Positions 44,220 through 52,850 of a stretch of DNA of 64,000 nt are shown here, one piece after another. Below the pieces are notes generated by a model. The model did not search any database, was not told the origin of the DNA, and saw only the letters and a program-made list of their open reading frames with translations. The position numbers and the translations under genes are program-made. The DNA lies in assembly GCA_038276395.1 (NCBI GenBank), contig JBBQAA010000022.1, positions 1 through 64,000 of the forward strand, in the 5' to 3' direction. This DNA comes from JBBQAA01 sp038276395 (GTDB taxonomy: Bacteria; Actinomycetota; Thermoleophilia; Solirubrobacterales; Solirubrobacteraceae). Position 1 is the first letter of the stretch, and each line of letters opens with the position of its first letter.

Positions 44220-45887
44220 ATGGATACCACGAACCCCCATCACGAGCGCCGCTGGCTCATCCTCGGCGTGCTCGGCCTCGCCCAGCTCATGGTCGTGCTC
44301 GACGCGACGATCGTCAACATCGCCCTGCCCTCGGCCCAGAAGGCGCTGCACTTCTCCGACGACAACCGCCAGTGGATCGTCACCGCCTACGCGCTCTCCT
44401 TCGGCTCGCTGCTCCTGCTCGGCGGGCGCATCTCCGACCTCTTCGGGCGCAAGTGGACGTTCATGGCCGGGCTCGCCGGCTTTGCCCTGGCCTCCGCGCT
44501 CGGCGGGCTCGCGCAGTCCTTCGGGATGCTCGTGGCCGCCCGCGTCCTGCAGGGTGCGTTCGGGGCGATCCTCGCGCCCGCCGCGCTCTCGCTCATCGCC
44601 ACGACGTTCACCGAGCCGAGCGAGCGCGGCAAGGCGTTCGGCATCTTCGGCGCCCTCGCGGGCAGCGGCGCCGCCGTCGGGCTCCTGCTCGGCGGCTTTC
44701 TCACCGAGTACCTCTCCTGGCGCTGGTGCCTCTACGTGAACCTCGTCTTCGCCGGGGTCGCGCTCACGGGCGCCGCCTCCCTCATCACGAACGTCGGGCA
44801 ACCCGACCGTCCGCGGCTCGACATCCCGGGCACGCTCGTGGCCTCGACCGGGCTCTTCTCGCTCGTCTACGGGTTCTCGCACGCCGAGACCGCGAGCTGG
44901 ACCGACCCGGTGACGCTCGCGTTCCTCGGGGCCGCCGTCGTCCTGCTCGCGGGGTTCGTGGCCATCGAGCGTCGCGTCGCCCACCCGCTGCTGCCCCTGC
45001 ACGTCGTGCTCGATCGCGATCGCGGCGGCTCCTACCTGGCCATCGCCATGTCGGCGATCGCGATCTTCGCGGTCTTCCTCTTCCTCACCTATTACCTGCA
45101 GCGCAACCTCGGCTACTCGCCGGTGACGGCCGGGCTCGCGTTCCTGCCCATGGTCGGCGGGATCGTCATCTCCTCGACCTCGGCCAACATCCGGCTCCTG
45201 CCTCGCTTCGGCGCGCGCCCGCTCGTGCCCACGGGGATGGTCCTCGGGGCGGCCGGGATGCTCTACCTGACCGGGCTCGGGCCGCACTCCGCCTACGCGA
45301 GCCACATCCTGCCCGCGCTCATCGTCATGGGCCTCGGCTTCGGGCTCATCTTCGCTCCCTCGATCGCCACGGCGACGCTCGGCGTGCAGGACTCGGACTC
45401 CGGCATCGCCTCGGCCATGGTCAACACGAGCCAGCAGGTCGGGGGCTCGATCGGCACGGCGCTCCTGTCGACCCTCGCCGTGAGCGCGACCAAGAGCGTC
45501 ATCGCCGGAGCGGGCGGGGCCGGACGGCCGAGCCAGGAGCTCATCGCCCGGGCGGCCGTCCACGGCTACACCACGGCGTTCTACGTCTCCGCGGCGATCT
45601 TCGCCGTAGGCTCGATCGTCGCCGCGTCCCTCCTGCGCCCGAATGAGCGCCGCGCCGCGCGCTCCCGCCTCAGAACCTCAGTGCCCCGCAGGGGCGAAGG
45701 CCGGGTCGTGCTCGTGCTCGCGGAAGAAGCGCACGAGCGCGGGGGCGTAGTCCGGCAGGCGCGGGCAGATGACGCCGTGGCGCGCGAGCAGGGCCTCGGC
45801 CTGGCGCGTGTCGAAGCGCACGCTGTGGTTCAGGTAGACGATCGACTCCCGCGGCGTGCCGCCGAAGGCAGCGCGCATCGCCGGTAG
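44220..45887 (+). CDS. MFS transporter, DHA2 (EmrB/QacA) drug efflux family
   Basis: A 555-residue permease with fourteen predicted helices up to about residue 480. Hallmarks: LAQLMVVLDATIVNIALP (helix 1 motif D1), GGRISDLFGRKW (motif A) and GLLLGGFLTEYLSWRW (motif C). It would expel drugs with the proton gradient. ATG 44220 follows GGGAG at 9 nt. Its last 70 codons are basic and run antisense for 210 bp into the end of the convergent SDR gene; a natural stop near 45646 in another frame suggests a lost stop or an indel. Confidence 0.88.
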   Translation: MDTTNPHHERRWLILGVLGLAQLMVVLDATIVNIALPSAQKALHFSDDNRQWIVTAYALSFGSLLLLGGRISDLFGRKWTFMAGLAGFALASALGGLAQSFGMLVAARVLQGAFGAILAPAALSLIATTFTEPSERGKAFGIFGALAGSGAAVGLLLGGFLTEYLSWRWCLYVNLVFAGVALTGAASLITNVGQPDRPRLDIPGTLVASTGLFSLVYGFSHAETASWTDPVTLAFLGAAVVLLAGFVAIERRVAHPLLPLHVVLDRDRGGSYLAIAMSAIAIFAVFLFLTYYLQRNLGYSPVTAGLAFLPMVGGIVISSTSANIRLLPRFGARPLVPTGMVLGAAGMLYLTGLGPHSAYASHILPALIVMGLGFGLIFAPSIATATLGVQDSDSGIASAMVNTSQQVGGSIGTALLSTLAVSATKSVIAGAGGAGRPSQELIARAAVHGYTTAFYVSAAIFAVGSIVAASLLRPNERRAARSRLRTSVPRRGEGRVVLVLAEEAHERGGVVRQARADDAVAREQGLGLARVEAHAVVQVDDRLPRRAAEGSAHRR

Positions 45888-46751
45888 GCGGAGGGACTGC
45901 TCGATCAGCTTCGCCGGCGCCCGGTAGGAGGTGCCCCGGCCCGCGTACTCGCGGGCGAGGATCTCCGTCAGCTCGCGGGAGGAGACCGGGTCGGGGTCGA
46001 CGAGGTGGAGCGTCAGGCCGGTGGCCGCCCGGTCCCCCCCGCCGGCGAGCAGCGCGTCGATGACGAAATCGACGGGAACGACGTTGAACGCCGCGTCCGC
46101 ACGGCCGATCTGGGGTAGGGGACCGTGCCCGCCGCGGGCGATCAGGCGCAGGATGTAGTACGGGCCGTCGAACTTCTGGGTCTCGCCCGTGCGGGAGTCG
46201 CCGACGACGATGGCCGGGCGGTAGATCGTCGCCGGGATCCGGCCCATCCGCTCCCTGACCCACAGCTCGGCCTGGTACTTGGTCGACTCGTAGTGGTTCT
46301 TCCACTCCTGCCCGAAGACGAGTTCGTGCTCGTAGACGACGCCGTGCCGGCGACCGGCGACGAAGGCGGTCGAGACGTAGTTCAGGCGCTCGAGGCGATC
46401 GCATTCCTCGCACAGGTCGAGCACATTGCCGGTGCCCTCGACGTTCACGCGCTGGGCGGTCTCGAGCGGCACGGAGAGGTCGTAGATCGCCGCGAGGTGG
46501 TGCACGACGCCGACCTCGGCGCGCAGGCGGCGAGCGACGCCCCCCTCGAGGCCGAGTCCGCGCTCCCCGATGTCCCCGGGGAGGACCTCGATCCGCTCCT
46601 CGTCGATGGCGCCCGCGACCGCGCGGGCGCGCTTCGCCATCCGGGGCTCGACGAGGGCCGCAAGCCTCAGCTCGGGATCGCCGGCGAGCAGCCGCCGCGC
46701 GAGGCGGGTGCCGAGGAAGCCCGGGAAGCCGGTGAGGAGATGGAGGGCCAC
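45678..46751 (-). CDS. Extended SDR / thioester-reductase-like NAD(P)-binding protein
   Basis: A 357-residue protein with an N-terminal Rossmann motif LLTGFPGFLGTRLARRLL (about residues 5-22), VHHLAAIYDLSVP, catalytic YESTKYQAELWVRE with the Tyr and Lys, and FNVVPVDFVIDALL. This resembles the NAD_binding_4 group (fatty acyl-CoA or thioester reductases, epimerases). The substrate is not evident. GTG start. It lies 31 bp downstream of the zinc-ribbon gene and overlaps the MFS tail from the other strand. Confidence 0.85.
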   Translation of the reverse strand: MALHLLTGFPGFLGTRLARRLLAGDPELRLAALVEPRMAKRARAVAGAIDEERIEVLPGDIGERGLGLEGGVARRLRAEVGVVHHLAAIYDLSVPLETAQRVNVEGTGNVLDLCEECDRLERLNYVSTAFVAGRRHGVVYEHELVFGQEWKNHYESTKYQAELWVRERMGRIPATIYRPAIVVGDSRTGETQKFDGPYYILRLIARGGHGPLPQIGRADAAFNVVPVDFVIDALLAGGGDRAATGLTLHLVDPDPVSSRELTEILAREYAGRGTSYRAPAKLIEQSLRLPAMRAAFGGTPRESIVYLNHSVRFDTRQAEALLARHGVICPRLPDYAPALVRFFREHEHDPAFAPAGH

Positions 46752-46782
46752 GCGGCCGAGGAGTGTGGCAGCACCCTGAGGG

Positions 46783-47073
46783 TCAGCGTTCGAATCTCCT
46801 CGTCAGCGCGCCGCGCACGAGGCTTCGCCAGTTCCGGCGCGGCGGCTCGGCCGTCACCTCGGAGCGGCTCGGTAGGCGCCCGGCGGCACGGGCCGCGGCG
46901 ACGCAGCGCATGTGCGCGTGGCGTCGGCGGGCGCCGTTGCCCTCGGGCGTGACGAGCGCGTGGGCGGTCATGGCCGGAAAGCGCGCGCCGCAGAACGGGC
47001 AGGTGTACGTCGCGGGCTTCGCGCTCTGCGCGCGGCGCAGCTCGTACCAGGCGGCCGGCGCGAGCCCGGCCAT
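46783..47073 (-). CDS. Small zinc-ribbon-like protein
   Basis: A 96-residue basic protein with TYTCPFCGARFPAMTAHAL near residue 22, followed by a His/Arg segment (RRRHAHMRCVAAAR) supplying possible further zinc ligands. The C-terminus is Arg-rich (ALTRRFER), suggesting nucleic-acid contact. ATG 47073 lies 3 bp after the asd stop, so it belongs to the lysC-asd transcript. Family unknown. Confidence 0.65.
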   Translation of the reverse strand: MAGLAPAAWYELRRAQSAKPATYTCPFCGARFPAMTAHALVTPEGNGARRRHAHMRCVAAARAAGRLPSRSEVTAEPPRRNWRSLVRGALTRRFER

Positions 47074-47076
47074 GCG

Positions 47077-48111
47077 CTACGCCGCGGCGGCGCGCGGCCC
47101 GAGCAGCCCGCGCTCGATCAGGAGCTCGGCGAGCTGCACGGTGTTGGTCGCCGCACCCTTGCGCAGGTTGTCCCCGACGACCCACAGGTTGAGCGTGCGC
47201 GGGTTCGAGTCGTCGCGGCGGATCCGCCCGACGAACACCTCGTCGCGGCCCGCGGCCTCGCGGGCGAGCGGATAGACGCCCGCCGCCGGGTCGTCCCGCA
47301 CCTCGATCCCCGGGAAGCGCACGAGCAGCGCCCGGCAGTCCTCCGGCGCGAGCTCCGCCCGCGTCTCGACGTTCAGCGCCTCGGAGTGGGAGACGAGCAC
47401 GGGCACGCGCACGCACGTCGCGGTGATGCGCAGCGCCGGCAGCCCGAGGATCTTCCGCGCCTCCCCCATCACCTTGCGCTCCTCGGTCGTGTAGTCGTCG
47501 CCGTCCTTGAAGGACTCGACCTGGGGCAGCACGTTGAAGGCGATCGGGTGGGGATAGACGGACGGAGGCGGCGGCTCCGCGTCCTCGAGCAGCGCCCGGG
47601 CCTGGGCCTTCAGCTCGCTCACCGCCGCCACGCCGGTCCCCGAGACCGACTGGTAGCTCGAGAGCACGACCCGCTCCAGCCCGGCGGCGTCGTGGATCGC
47701 CTTGAGCGGCAGCAGGGCGGCCATGACCGTGCAGTTCGGGTTGGCGATGATCCCGGTGTGGGAGTCGAGCGCCTCGGGATTGACCTCGGCGACGACGAGC
47801 GGCACGTCGGGGTTCATCCGCCAGGCCGAGGAGTTGTCGACGACGACCGCGCCGCGCGCGGCGAACTTCGGCGCCCACTCGCCGGAGACCGCCGAGCCGG
47901 CGGAGAAGAGCGCCAGGTCGAAGCCGTCGATCGCCCCCTCGGCGAGCTCGACCACCCGGCGGGCGCCGAGCTCCCGACCCGCCGAGCGCGCCGAGGCGAA
48001 AGGCACGACCTCGGCGCCATCCGCGGCGAGCTCGCGCGTGTCGAGGAGCTGCAGGATGTTCTGCCCGACGGCGCCGGTGGCGCCGACGACGGCGACGCGC
48101 AGCGGGCTCAC
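47077..48111 (-). CDS. asd: Aspartate-semialdehyde dehydrogenase
   Basis: A 344-residue NADPH enzyme reducing aspartyl phosphate to the semialdehyde, feeding lysine, diaminopimelate, methionine and threonine. NADP loop VVGATGAVGQNILQLL, the catalytic Cys in IANPNCTVMAALLPL (about 130), and substrate residues in SSYQSVSGTG are present. GTG start overlaps the lysC stop (GTGA), the usual lysC-asd operon. Confidence 0.96.
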   Translation of the reverse strand: MSPLRVAVVGATGAVGQNILQLLDTRELAADGAEVVPFASARSAGRELGARRVVELAEGAIDGFDLALFSAGSAVSGEWAPKFAARGAVVVDNSSAWRMNPDVPLVVAEVNPEALDSHTGIIANPNCTVMAALLPLKAIHDAAGLERVVLSSYQSVSGTGVAAVSELKAQARALLEDAEPPPPSVYPHPIAFNVLPQVESFKDGDDYTTEERKVMGEARKILGLPALRITATCVRVPVLVSHSEALNVETRAELAPEDCRALLVRFPGIEVRDDPAAGVYPLAREAAGRDEVFVGRIRRDDSNPRTLNLWVVGDNLRKGAATNTVQLAELLIERGLLGPRAAAA

Positions 48112-48626
48112 CCCGCGACCCCGAACGGCCGCTCGGCCTGGATCGCGTCCTGCCCGAGCGCGAAGGCGGCGTGCAGCTCGCGCACGGCCTCCCGCACGTG
48201 CTCGGCGCGGATGACGCAGGAGATCTTGATCGGCGAGGTCGAGATCATCTCGATGTTGATCCCCGCCTCCCCGAGCGTGCGGAAGACGGTGGCGGCGACG
48301 CCCGGATGGGACTTCATCCCCGCGCCGACGATCGAGACCTTCCCCATCCCGGAGTCCGTCTGCAGATCGGCGGCGACGGTGCCGAGCATGGGCTCGAGCG
48401 TGGCCCGGGCGACGCCGAGGTCGTCGGCCGGGACGGTGAAGGAGATCTCCGCCCGCGCCTCGGAGGAGACCGGCTCGTTCTGCACGATCATGTCGACGTT
48501 GACGCCCGCCTCCGCCAGCGAGGTGAAGATCTCACCCGCCACGCCGGGCTCGTCGGGCACGCCGACGAGCGTGACGCGAGCCTCCTCGGTCGAGTGGGTG
48601 ACGGCGGTGATGAGCGGGTGCTCCAT
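48108..48626 (-). CDS. lysC: Aspartate kinase beta subunit from an internal in-frame start
   Basis: Inside lysC, GAGGAGG (48638-48632) stands 5 nt before ATG 48626, giving a 172-residue product that is the two ACT domains. In Corynebacterium and Bacillus lysC this same arrangement makes an alpha2-beta2 enzyme. The strong ribosome-binding site, unlike most starts here, argues it is used. Confidence 0.7.
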   Translation of the reverse strand: MEHPLITAVTHSTEEARVTLVGVPDEPGVAGEIFTSLAEAGVNVDMIVQNEPVSSEARAEISFTVPADDLGVARATLEPMLGTVAADLQTDSGMGKVSIVGAGMKSHPGVAATVFRTLGEAGINIEMISTSPIKISCVIRAEHVREAVRELHAAFALGQDAIQAERPFGVAG

Positions 48627-49367
48627 CGTTTCCTCCTCGCTCACGATAAGCGTTCCCGGCCGGTCGTCGAAGGAGGAGCGGCAGTGGATCCGCACCCCGT
48701 GGTTGCGCGCGTACTCGACCGAGCGGAGCTGCAGCACGCGCGCGCCCGAGGAGGCCATCTCGAGGATCTCCTCGAAGGAGACGAACGGCAGCTTGCGCGC
48801 GCCGGGCACGACGCGCGGGTCGGCGGTGAAGACGCCCGCGACGTCGGTGTAGATCTCGCACACCTCGGCCTCGAGCGCAGCGGCGAGGGCGACCGCCGTG
48901 GTGTCCGAGCCACCGCGGCCGAGCGTCGTCACGTCCTTGGCCGTCGAGACGCCCTGGAACCCGGCCACGAGCACGACGGCGCCGCCCGCGAGGCCCTCGC
49001 GGATGCGGTCGGCGCGCACGTCGAGGATCCGCGCCCTGGTGTGGGAGGTGTCGGTGACGATGCCCGCCTGCGAGCCCGTGAGGGAGATGGCCCGGTGGCC
49101 GAGATCGTTGATCGCCATCGCGCACAGCGCGCAGGACTGCCGCTCGCCCGTGGAGAGGAGCATGTCCATCTCCCGCGGATCGGGGGCCGGGGAGACCTCC
49201 TCAGCCATCGCGATCAGCTCGTCGGTCGTCTTGCCCCGGGCAGAGAGGACGGCGATCACGTCGTAGCCCTCCTCCCGGCGCGCGACGATCCGCCGCGCGG
49301 CCCGGCGCAGACGCTCGGCGTCGGCCACCGAGGTGCCGCCGAACTTCATGACGATCGTCCCGCCCAC
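48108..49367 (-). CDS. lysC: Aspartate kinase (alpha subunit)
   Basis: A 419-residue kinase making aspartyl phosphate, first step of the aspartate family pathway. The kinase domain (about 1-240) has MKFGGTSVADAERL, STGERQS, and TTLGRGGSDTTAVALA; two ACT domains follow (about 265-405) and give feedback control by lysine and threonine. GTG 49367 lies 7 nt after TAACCT; ATG 49349 is the alternative. An internal start probably yields a separate beta subunit. Coupled to asd by GTGA. Confidence 0.95.
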   Translation of the reverse strand: MGGTIVMKFGGTSVADAERLRRAARRIVARREEGYDVIAVLSARGKTTDELIAMAEEVSPAPDPREMDMLLSTGERQSCALCAMAINDLGHRAISLTGSQAGIVTDTSHTRARILDVRADRIREGLAGGAVVLVAGFQGVSTAKDVTTLGRGGSDTTAVALAAALEAEVCEIYTDVAGVFTADPRVVPGARKLPFVSFEEILEMASSGARVLQLRSVEYARNHGVRIHCRSSFDDRPGTLIVSEEETMEHPLITAVTHSTEEARVTLVGVPDEPGVAGEIFTSLAEAGVNVDMIVQNEPVSSEARAEISFTVPADDLGVARATLEPMLGTVAADLQTDSGMGKVSIVGAGMKSHPGVAATVFRTLGEAGINIEMISTSPIKISCVIRAEHVREAVRELHAAFALGQDAIQAERPFGVAG

Positions 49368-49374
49368 GGGGCGG

Positions 49375-49380
49375 AGGTTA
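49375..49380 (-). promoter_or_regulatory. Candidate -10 of the lysC-asd operon
   Basis: Minus strand TAACCT ends 7 nt before GTG 49367, favouring the GTG as a leaderless start. Confidence 0.45.
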
Positions 49381-49409
49381 GGCCGAGGCGCGCGCGCCGC
49401 CGCCCACCG

Positions 49410-50315
49410 CTACCCGAGCCGCCGCGCGATTGCGGCCAGCGCGTGCTCGGCCAGCCGCGTGCGGTGGAGATGAGCGTCGAAGTAGGCGCGCGCGGCGGTC
49501 CCGATCCGGCGCCGCCGGTGCTCGTCGGCGACGAGCGAGGCGCAGACCTCGACCAGATCGGAGAGGTCGGGGGCGAAGTACACGAGGTCTCTCCCGTCCA
49601 CGAGGTCCACCGGCAGCCGGGTGGTGGGGCGGGGCCGCACGACGCAGGCCCCGATCGCCAGGTACTCCACGAGGCGATGGCAGAGATCGCCGTTGCCCCT
49701 CAGGTCGAGACAGACTCCTGCGCCGGCCGCTTCGTGCAGGTACGCGCCGTAGCCCGCGAGGCGGACGTCGCCCTCGAACCCGAACCGGTCCTGCTCGCGC
49801 AGGAGCCCCACCGCCTCGCGTCGCATGTCGCTCGCGTAGGCGAGGCTGAAGCGGCCGTAGACGTCGAAGCGCGGCGGTCTGGCTGCCCGGCGGCGGGCGC
49901 CGGGCAGCAGACGGTAGAAGCGCTCGCGCGAGGGCACGTAGCCGCCGGGCACGACGTGCTCGAGGCCGTAGCCCTCACGCCGGAACTGGAACTTGAGCAC
50001 GAGGTCGAAGGCGCCGGCCACCTCTTCGAGCAGCCGCTCGTAGTCGGAGTAGTCGATCGCCACGCGGAGGACCGACCCATTCCGCGACGCCTCGAATCCC
50101 ACGACGCCCTCGTGGCGCTGGGCCAGCTCCGTGCGGCGGAGCGGCGCAACCGCGGCGAGCTCGGTGGCGAGGCCGTCGACCCAGATGCCCGCGCGGTCCC
50201 ACTGGTAGGCGGCGGGCCAGGCGAGCTCGATTCCGGCCAGGTCGAGGCCGGGCGCGGGCGGGACCCGGGCCGGGCGGGCGATGGCCCCGGCGGCGTCCCG
50301 CCAGCCGAACTTCAC
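49410..50315 (-). CDS. Glycosyltransferase with a GT1-like C-terminal domain
   Basis: A 301-residue protein. The C-terminal part (about 170-300) has LDLRGNGDLCHRLVEYLAIGACVV and a final helix region like those of GT-B enzymes that transfer sugars to surface glycans. The N-terminal half is weakly similar to sugar transferases and may not bind nucleotide sugar in the standard way. GTG 50315 overlaps the flippase stop (GTGA). It should work with the upstream flippase in polysaccharide assembly. Confidence 0.7.
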   Translation of the reverse strand: MKFGWRDAAGAIARPARVPPAPGLDLAGIELAWPAAYQWDRAGIWVDGLATELAAVAPLRRTELAQRHEGVVGFEASRNGSVLRVAIDYSDYERLLEEVAGAFDLVLKFQFRREGYGLEHVVPGGYVPSRERFYRLLPGARRRAARPPRFDVYGRFSLAYASDMRREAVGLLREQDRFGFEGDVRLAGYGAYLHEAAGAGVCLDLRGNGDLCHRLVEYLAIGACVVRPRPTTRLPVDLVDGRDLVYFAPDLSDLVEVCASLVADEHRRRRIGTAARAYFDAHLHRTRLAEHALAAIARRLG

Positions 50316-51877
50316 GCGCCCGCCGGCGTGGTCGCCCAGCGAAGCACCGCGGAGACCGGCCGGACGCGATCTCCGAGCGAGTCGCGGAGCCAGGCTGCGT
50401 CCTCCGCCGAGATGAGCCCCGCACGGGGCACGAGCACGAACAGGACGAGGGCGGCGAGCGCGGTGCCTTCGAGCACGCCGGGCAGGCCACCGGCGAGGAA
50501 GACGGGCGCGGCGGCCGCGGCCGCCACCGCGGCCGCGACGCCCGCCGTGCGCAGCAGCCGCCCGGGCTCCACCAGCGCCGGGCCCAAGAGCCGGGTCACG
50601 AGCACCACCGCCGGGAGACCAGCGACGAGCTGGGCCGCGTCGTTGACGATCGCCGCCCCGAGGGCGTCGAGCACGGGGATGAGCACGAGGGCGAGCCCGA
50701 GGTTCACGATCACCGCCGCGCCGCCCCACACGACGAGGAAGCGCATCCGGCCCTCGATCCACAGGAGCGCGTCGGCGAGGCCGGCGATCGGCAGCACGAG
50801 GTAGGGAACGAGCATGATCGCCAGGACCGGCCGCGCCGGGTTGAAGCTCGTTCCGTAGGCCACGGACACGAGCCCGACCCCCAGCGGGCAGGCCAGCGCG
50901 ATCCCGATCGGGGCCAGCGTGAGCAGGAGCCGGACGGCGCGCCAGTACCCGAGGCGGATCCGGTCCTGCTCGCCGGCGCCGCGCAGCGTCGAGAGCGCCG
51001 GTATCGCGACGTTCGTGAGCGCGGTGGGGAGCCGGCCCACGGCCGATGCGGCGGCAAAGGCCACGGAGTAGAACCCCACTTGAGCGGGGCCGGAGAAATG
51101 GGCCAGGAAGACGACCTCTGAGCGCGTGAGCACGACGAACTGCGTCACGGCGAAGAACGTCGAGGCCCGCAGGAAGCGCCGGCGCTCGCGCACGAGCTCG
51201 TCGTCGAGCGGGACGGCAGGGGCGATTCGCCCCAGGAACCGTCGCGCGAGCACGGTGGTCCACACGAGATTCGCGATCACGACCCCGACCTCGACGGCGA
51301 AGTACCCCGTGATCCCGCCCCCGAGCGCCAGCACGAGCACGACCACGGCGACCGAGGCCACGCTGATGACGATCCCGGGGCCCACGCTCTCCCGCCAGCG
51401 CTGCCCGGCGATGAGGAGAGAGCTCGGCGCCGACTGCAGTATCCCGATGCCCGTGGCCGCCCCCGCGAGCACCCACGCCGCTCCCGGATCGGCGCCGACG
51501 GCCGCCGCGACGGTAAAGGCGGTCACCGCGGCCACGCCGCAGACGGCCTGGACGCGCAGGGCCCAGCGGAAGAGCATGCGCAGCTTGCCTGGCTGCCGGG
51601 CGCCCAGCAGTTCGCTGCCGAACCGGGCGAGCGCCATCGGCACGCGCGCGGCGAAGACGGTGGACGCGGACAGGGCGAGGAACGCGATCAGGGTCTGGCG
51701 ACCGAAGTCACGGGGTCCGAGGAACCGCGTGAGCGTGACGGAGAGCGCCAGCGTCGTGAGCGTCGGCAGGACGGTCGCCGCGGTGGTCCACGCCGTGCTC
51801 GAGAGCACGCCCCGCCCGTGCGTCCTTCCGAGTTCGTCTCCGGCGACCGGAGGGCCCGGCCCGGCCGCGCCGCTCAC
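50312..51877 (-). CDS. Polysaccharide flippase, Wzx/MurJ-like (MOP superfamily)
   Basis: A 521-residue membrane protein with about fourteen helices, including [20 protein letters not shown] near the N-terminus and [25 protein letters not shown] in the middle. It would move lipid-linked sugar units across the membrane. The GTG start overlaps the recR stop (GTGA), so it is translationally coupled to a DNA repair gene, an odd pairing. The glycosyltransferase gene follows with another GTGA. Confidence 0.85.
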   Translation of the reverse strand: MSGAAGPGPPVAGDELGRTHGRGVLSSTAWTTAATVLPTLTTLALSVTLTRFLGPRDFGRQTLIAFLALSASTVFAARVPMALARFGSELLGARQPGKLRMLFRWALRVQAVCGVAAVTAFTVAAAVGADPGAAWVLAGAATGIGILQSAPSSLLIAGQRWRESVGPGIVISVASVAVVVLVLALGGGITGYFAVEVGVVIANLVWTTVLARRFLGRIAPAVPLDDELVRERRRFLRASTFFAVTQFVVLTRSEVVFLAHFSGPAQVGFYSVAFAAASAVGRLPTALTNVAIPALSTLRGAGEQDRIRLGYWRAVRLLLTLAPIGIALACPLGVGLVSVAYGTSFNPARPVLAIMLVPYLVLPIAGLADALLWIEGRMRFLVVWGGAAVIVNLGLALVLIPVLDALGAAIVNDAAQLVAGLPAVVLVTRLLGPALVEPGRLLRTAGVAAAVAAAAAAPVFLAGGLPGVLEGTALAALVLFVLVPRAGLISAEDAAWLRDSLGDRVRPVSAVLRWATTPAGA

Positions 51878-52479
51878 AGGGTCCGGCGCCCGGCGAAGGC
51901 GCGGCCGAGCGTCAGCTCGTCGGCGTACTCGAGATCGGCCCCGACCGGAAGGCCGCTGGCCAGCCGGGTGACGACGACCTGCGGGGAATCCGTGCGCAGG
52001 CGCTCGGCGATGTGCAGCGCCGTGGCCTCCCCCGTCGTCGTCGGGTTCGTGGCCAGGACGACCTCGCGCACGGCCTCCTCGCCGGTGGCCACCCGGGCGA
52101 ACAGCTCGGCGAGCTTCAGGTCCTCGGGGTCGACGCCGTCGATCGGGGAGAGCGCGCCGCCGAGCACGTGGTAGCGCCCGCGGAACTCGTGCGTGCGCTC
52201 GACGGGTATGACGTCGCCCGGCTCCTCGACCACGCAGATGACGGTGGGGTCGCGGCGCTCGTCCTCGCAGATCCGGCAGCGCGGGCCCTCGGCCAGGTTG
52301 AAGCACACCTCGCAGAGGCCGATCCGCTCCTTGACCTCGCGGATCGCCTCGGCCAGCGCGAAGGCCTCCTCGTCGGAGGCGCGCAGGAGATGGAAGGCCA
52401 ACCGCTGCGCCGTGCGCCCGCCGACGCCGGGCAGGCGCCCGAGCTCGGTGACGAGGCGCTGGACGGGGCCGGCGTACAC
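51874..52479 (-). CDS. recR: Recombination protein RecR
   Basis: A 201-residue RecFOR-pathway protein that loads RecA at gaps. The helix-hairpin-helix is [20 protein letters not shown], the zinc finger [16 protein letters not shown], and the Toprim domain starts at [10 protein letters not shown] and includes [15 protein letters not shown] start 52479, 26 bp after the ybaB stop. The gene order dnaX-ybaB-recR is conserved in bacteria. Confidence 0.96.
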   Translation of the reverse strand: MYAGPVQRLVTELGRLPGVGGRTAQRLAFHLLRASDEEAFALAEAIREVKERIGLCEVCFNLAEGPRCRICEDERRDPTVICVVEEPGDVIPVERTHEFRGRYHVLGGALSPIDGVDPEDLKLAELFARVATGEEAVREVVLATNPTTTGEATALHIAERLRTDSPQVVVTRLASGLPVGADLEYADELTLGRAFAGRRTL

Positions 52480-52505
52480 CGCGTGATCGTGACGCGCGGG
52501 GGCGG

Positions 52506-52847
52506 CTAGAAGCCCGGGAGGCCGAGGCCGCCGAGCTGCTGGGTCAGCGGGCCGAGGAGGTTGGCCTGGGCCTGCTCGGCGCGCTCGGAGGCGGCACGGA
52601 TCGCCTCGTTCGTGGCGGCGAGGATCATGTCCTGCAGGAGCTCGACGTCCTCCGGGTCGACGGCCTCGGGATCGATCACGACCTCCTTGACCTCGAGCGC
52701 CCCCGTGACCTTGACCGTCACCGTGCCGCCGCCCGCCGAGGCCTCGACGACCTCCTCGCGGAGCTTCTGGGCCATCTGCTCCTGCTGGCGCTGGAGGTCC
52801 TGCATCTGCTGCATCAGCATCTGCTGCTGTTTCTTGGGCGAGGGCAT
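52506..52847 (-). CDS. YbaB/EbfC-family nucleoid-associated protein
   Basis: A 113-residue DNA-binding protein, usually a homodimer coating the nucleoid. It opens with a Gln-rich helix ([19 protein letters not shown]) and has the family core [30 protein letters not shown]. It lies between dnaX and recR, 3 bp after the dnaX stop, the family's usual location. Confidence 0.95.
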   Translation of the reverse strand: MPSPKKQQQMLMQQMQDLQRQQEQMAQKLREEVVEASAGGGTVTVKVTGALEVKEVVIDPEAVDPEDVELLQDMILAATNEAIRAASERAEQAQANLLGPLTQQLGGLGLPGF

Positions 52848-52850
52848 GGG

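Noticed and set aside
46783..46800. GTTCGAATC resembling a tRNA T-loop
   Set aside because: No matching acceptor, anticodon or D-arm around it; it lies in the C-terminal codons of the small zinc-ribbon gene.
48171..50804. Plus-strand frame of about 880 codons opposite lysC and a glycosyltransferase
   Set aside because: Antisense shadow of genes with clear motifs.
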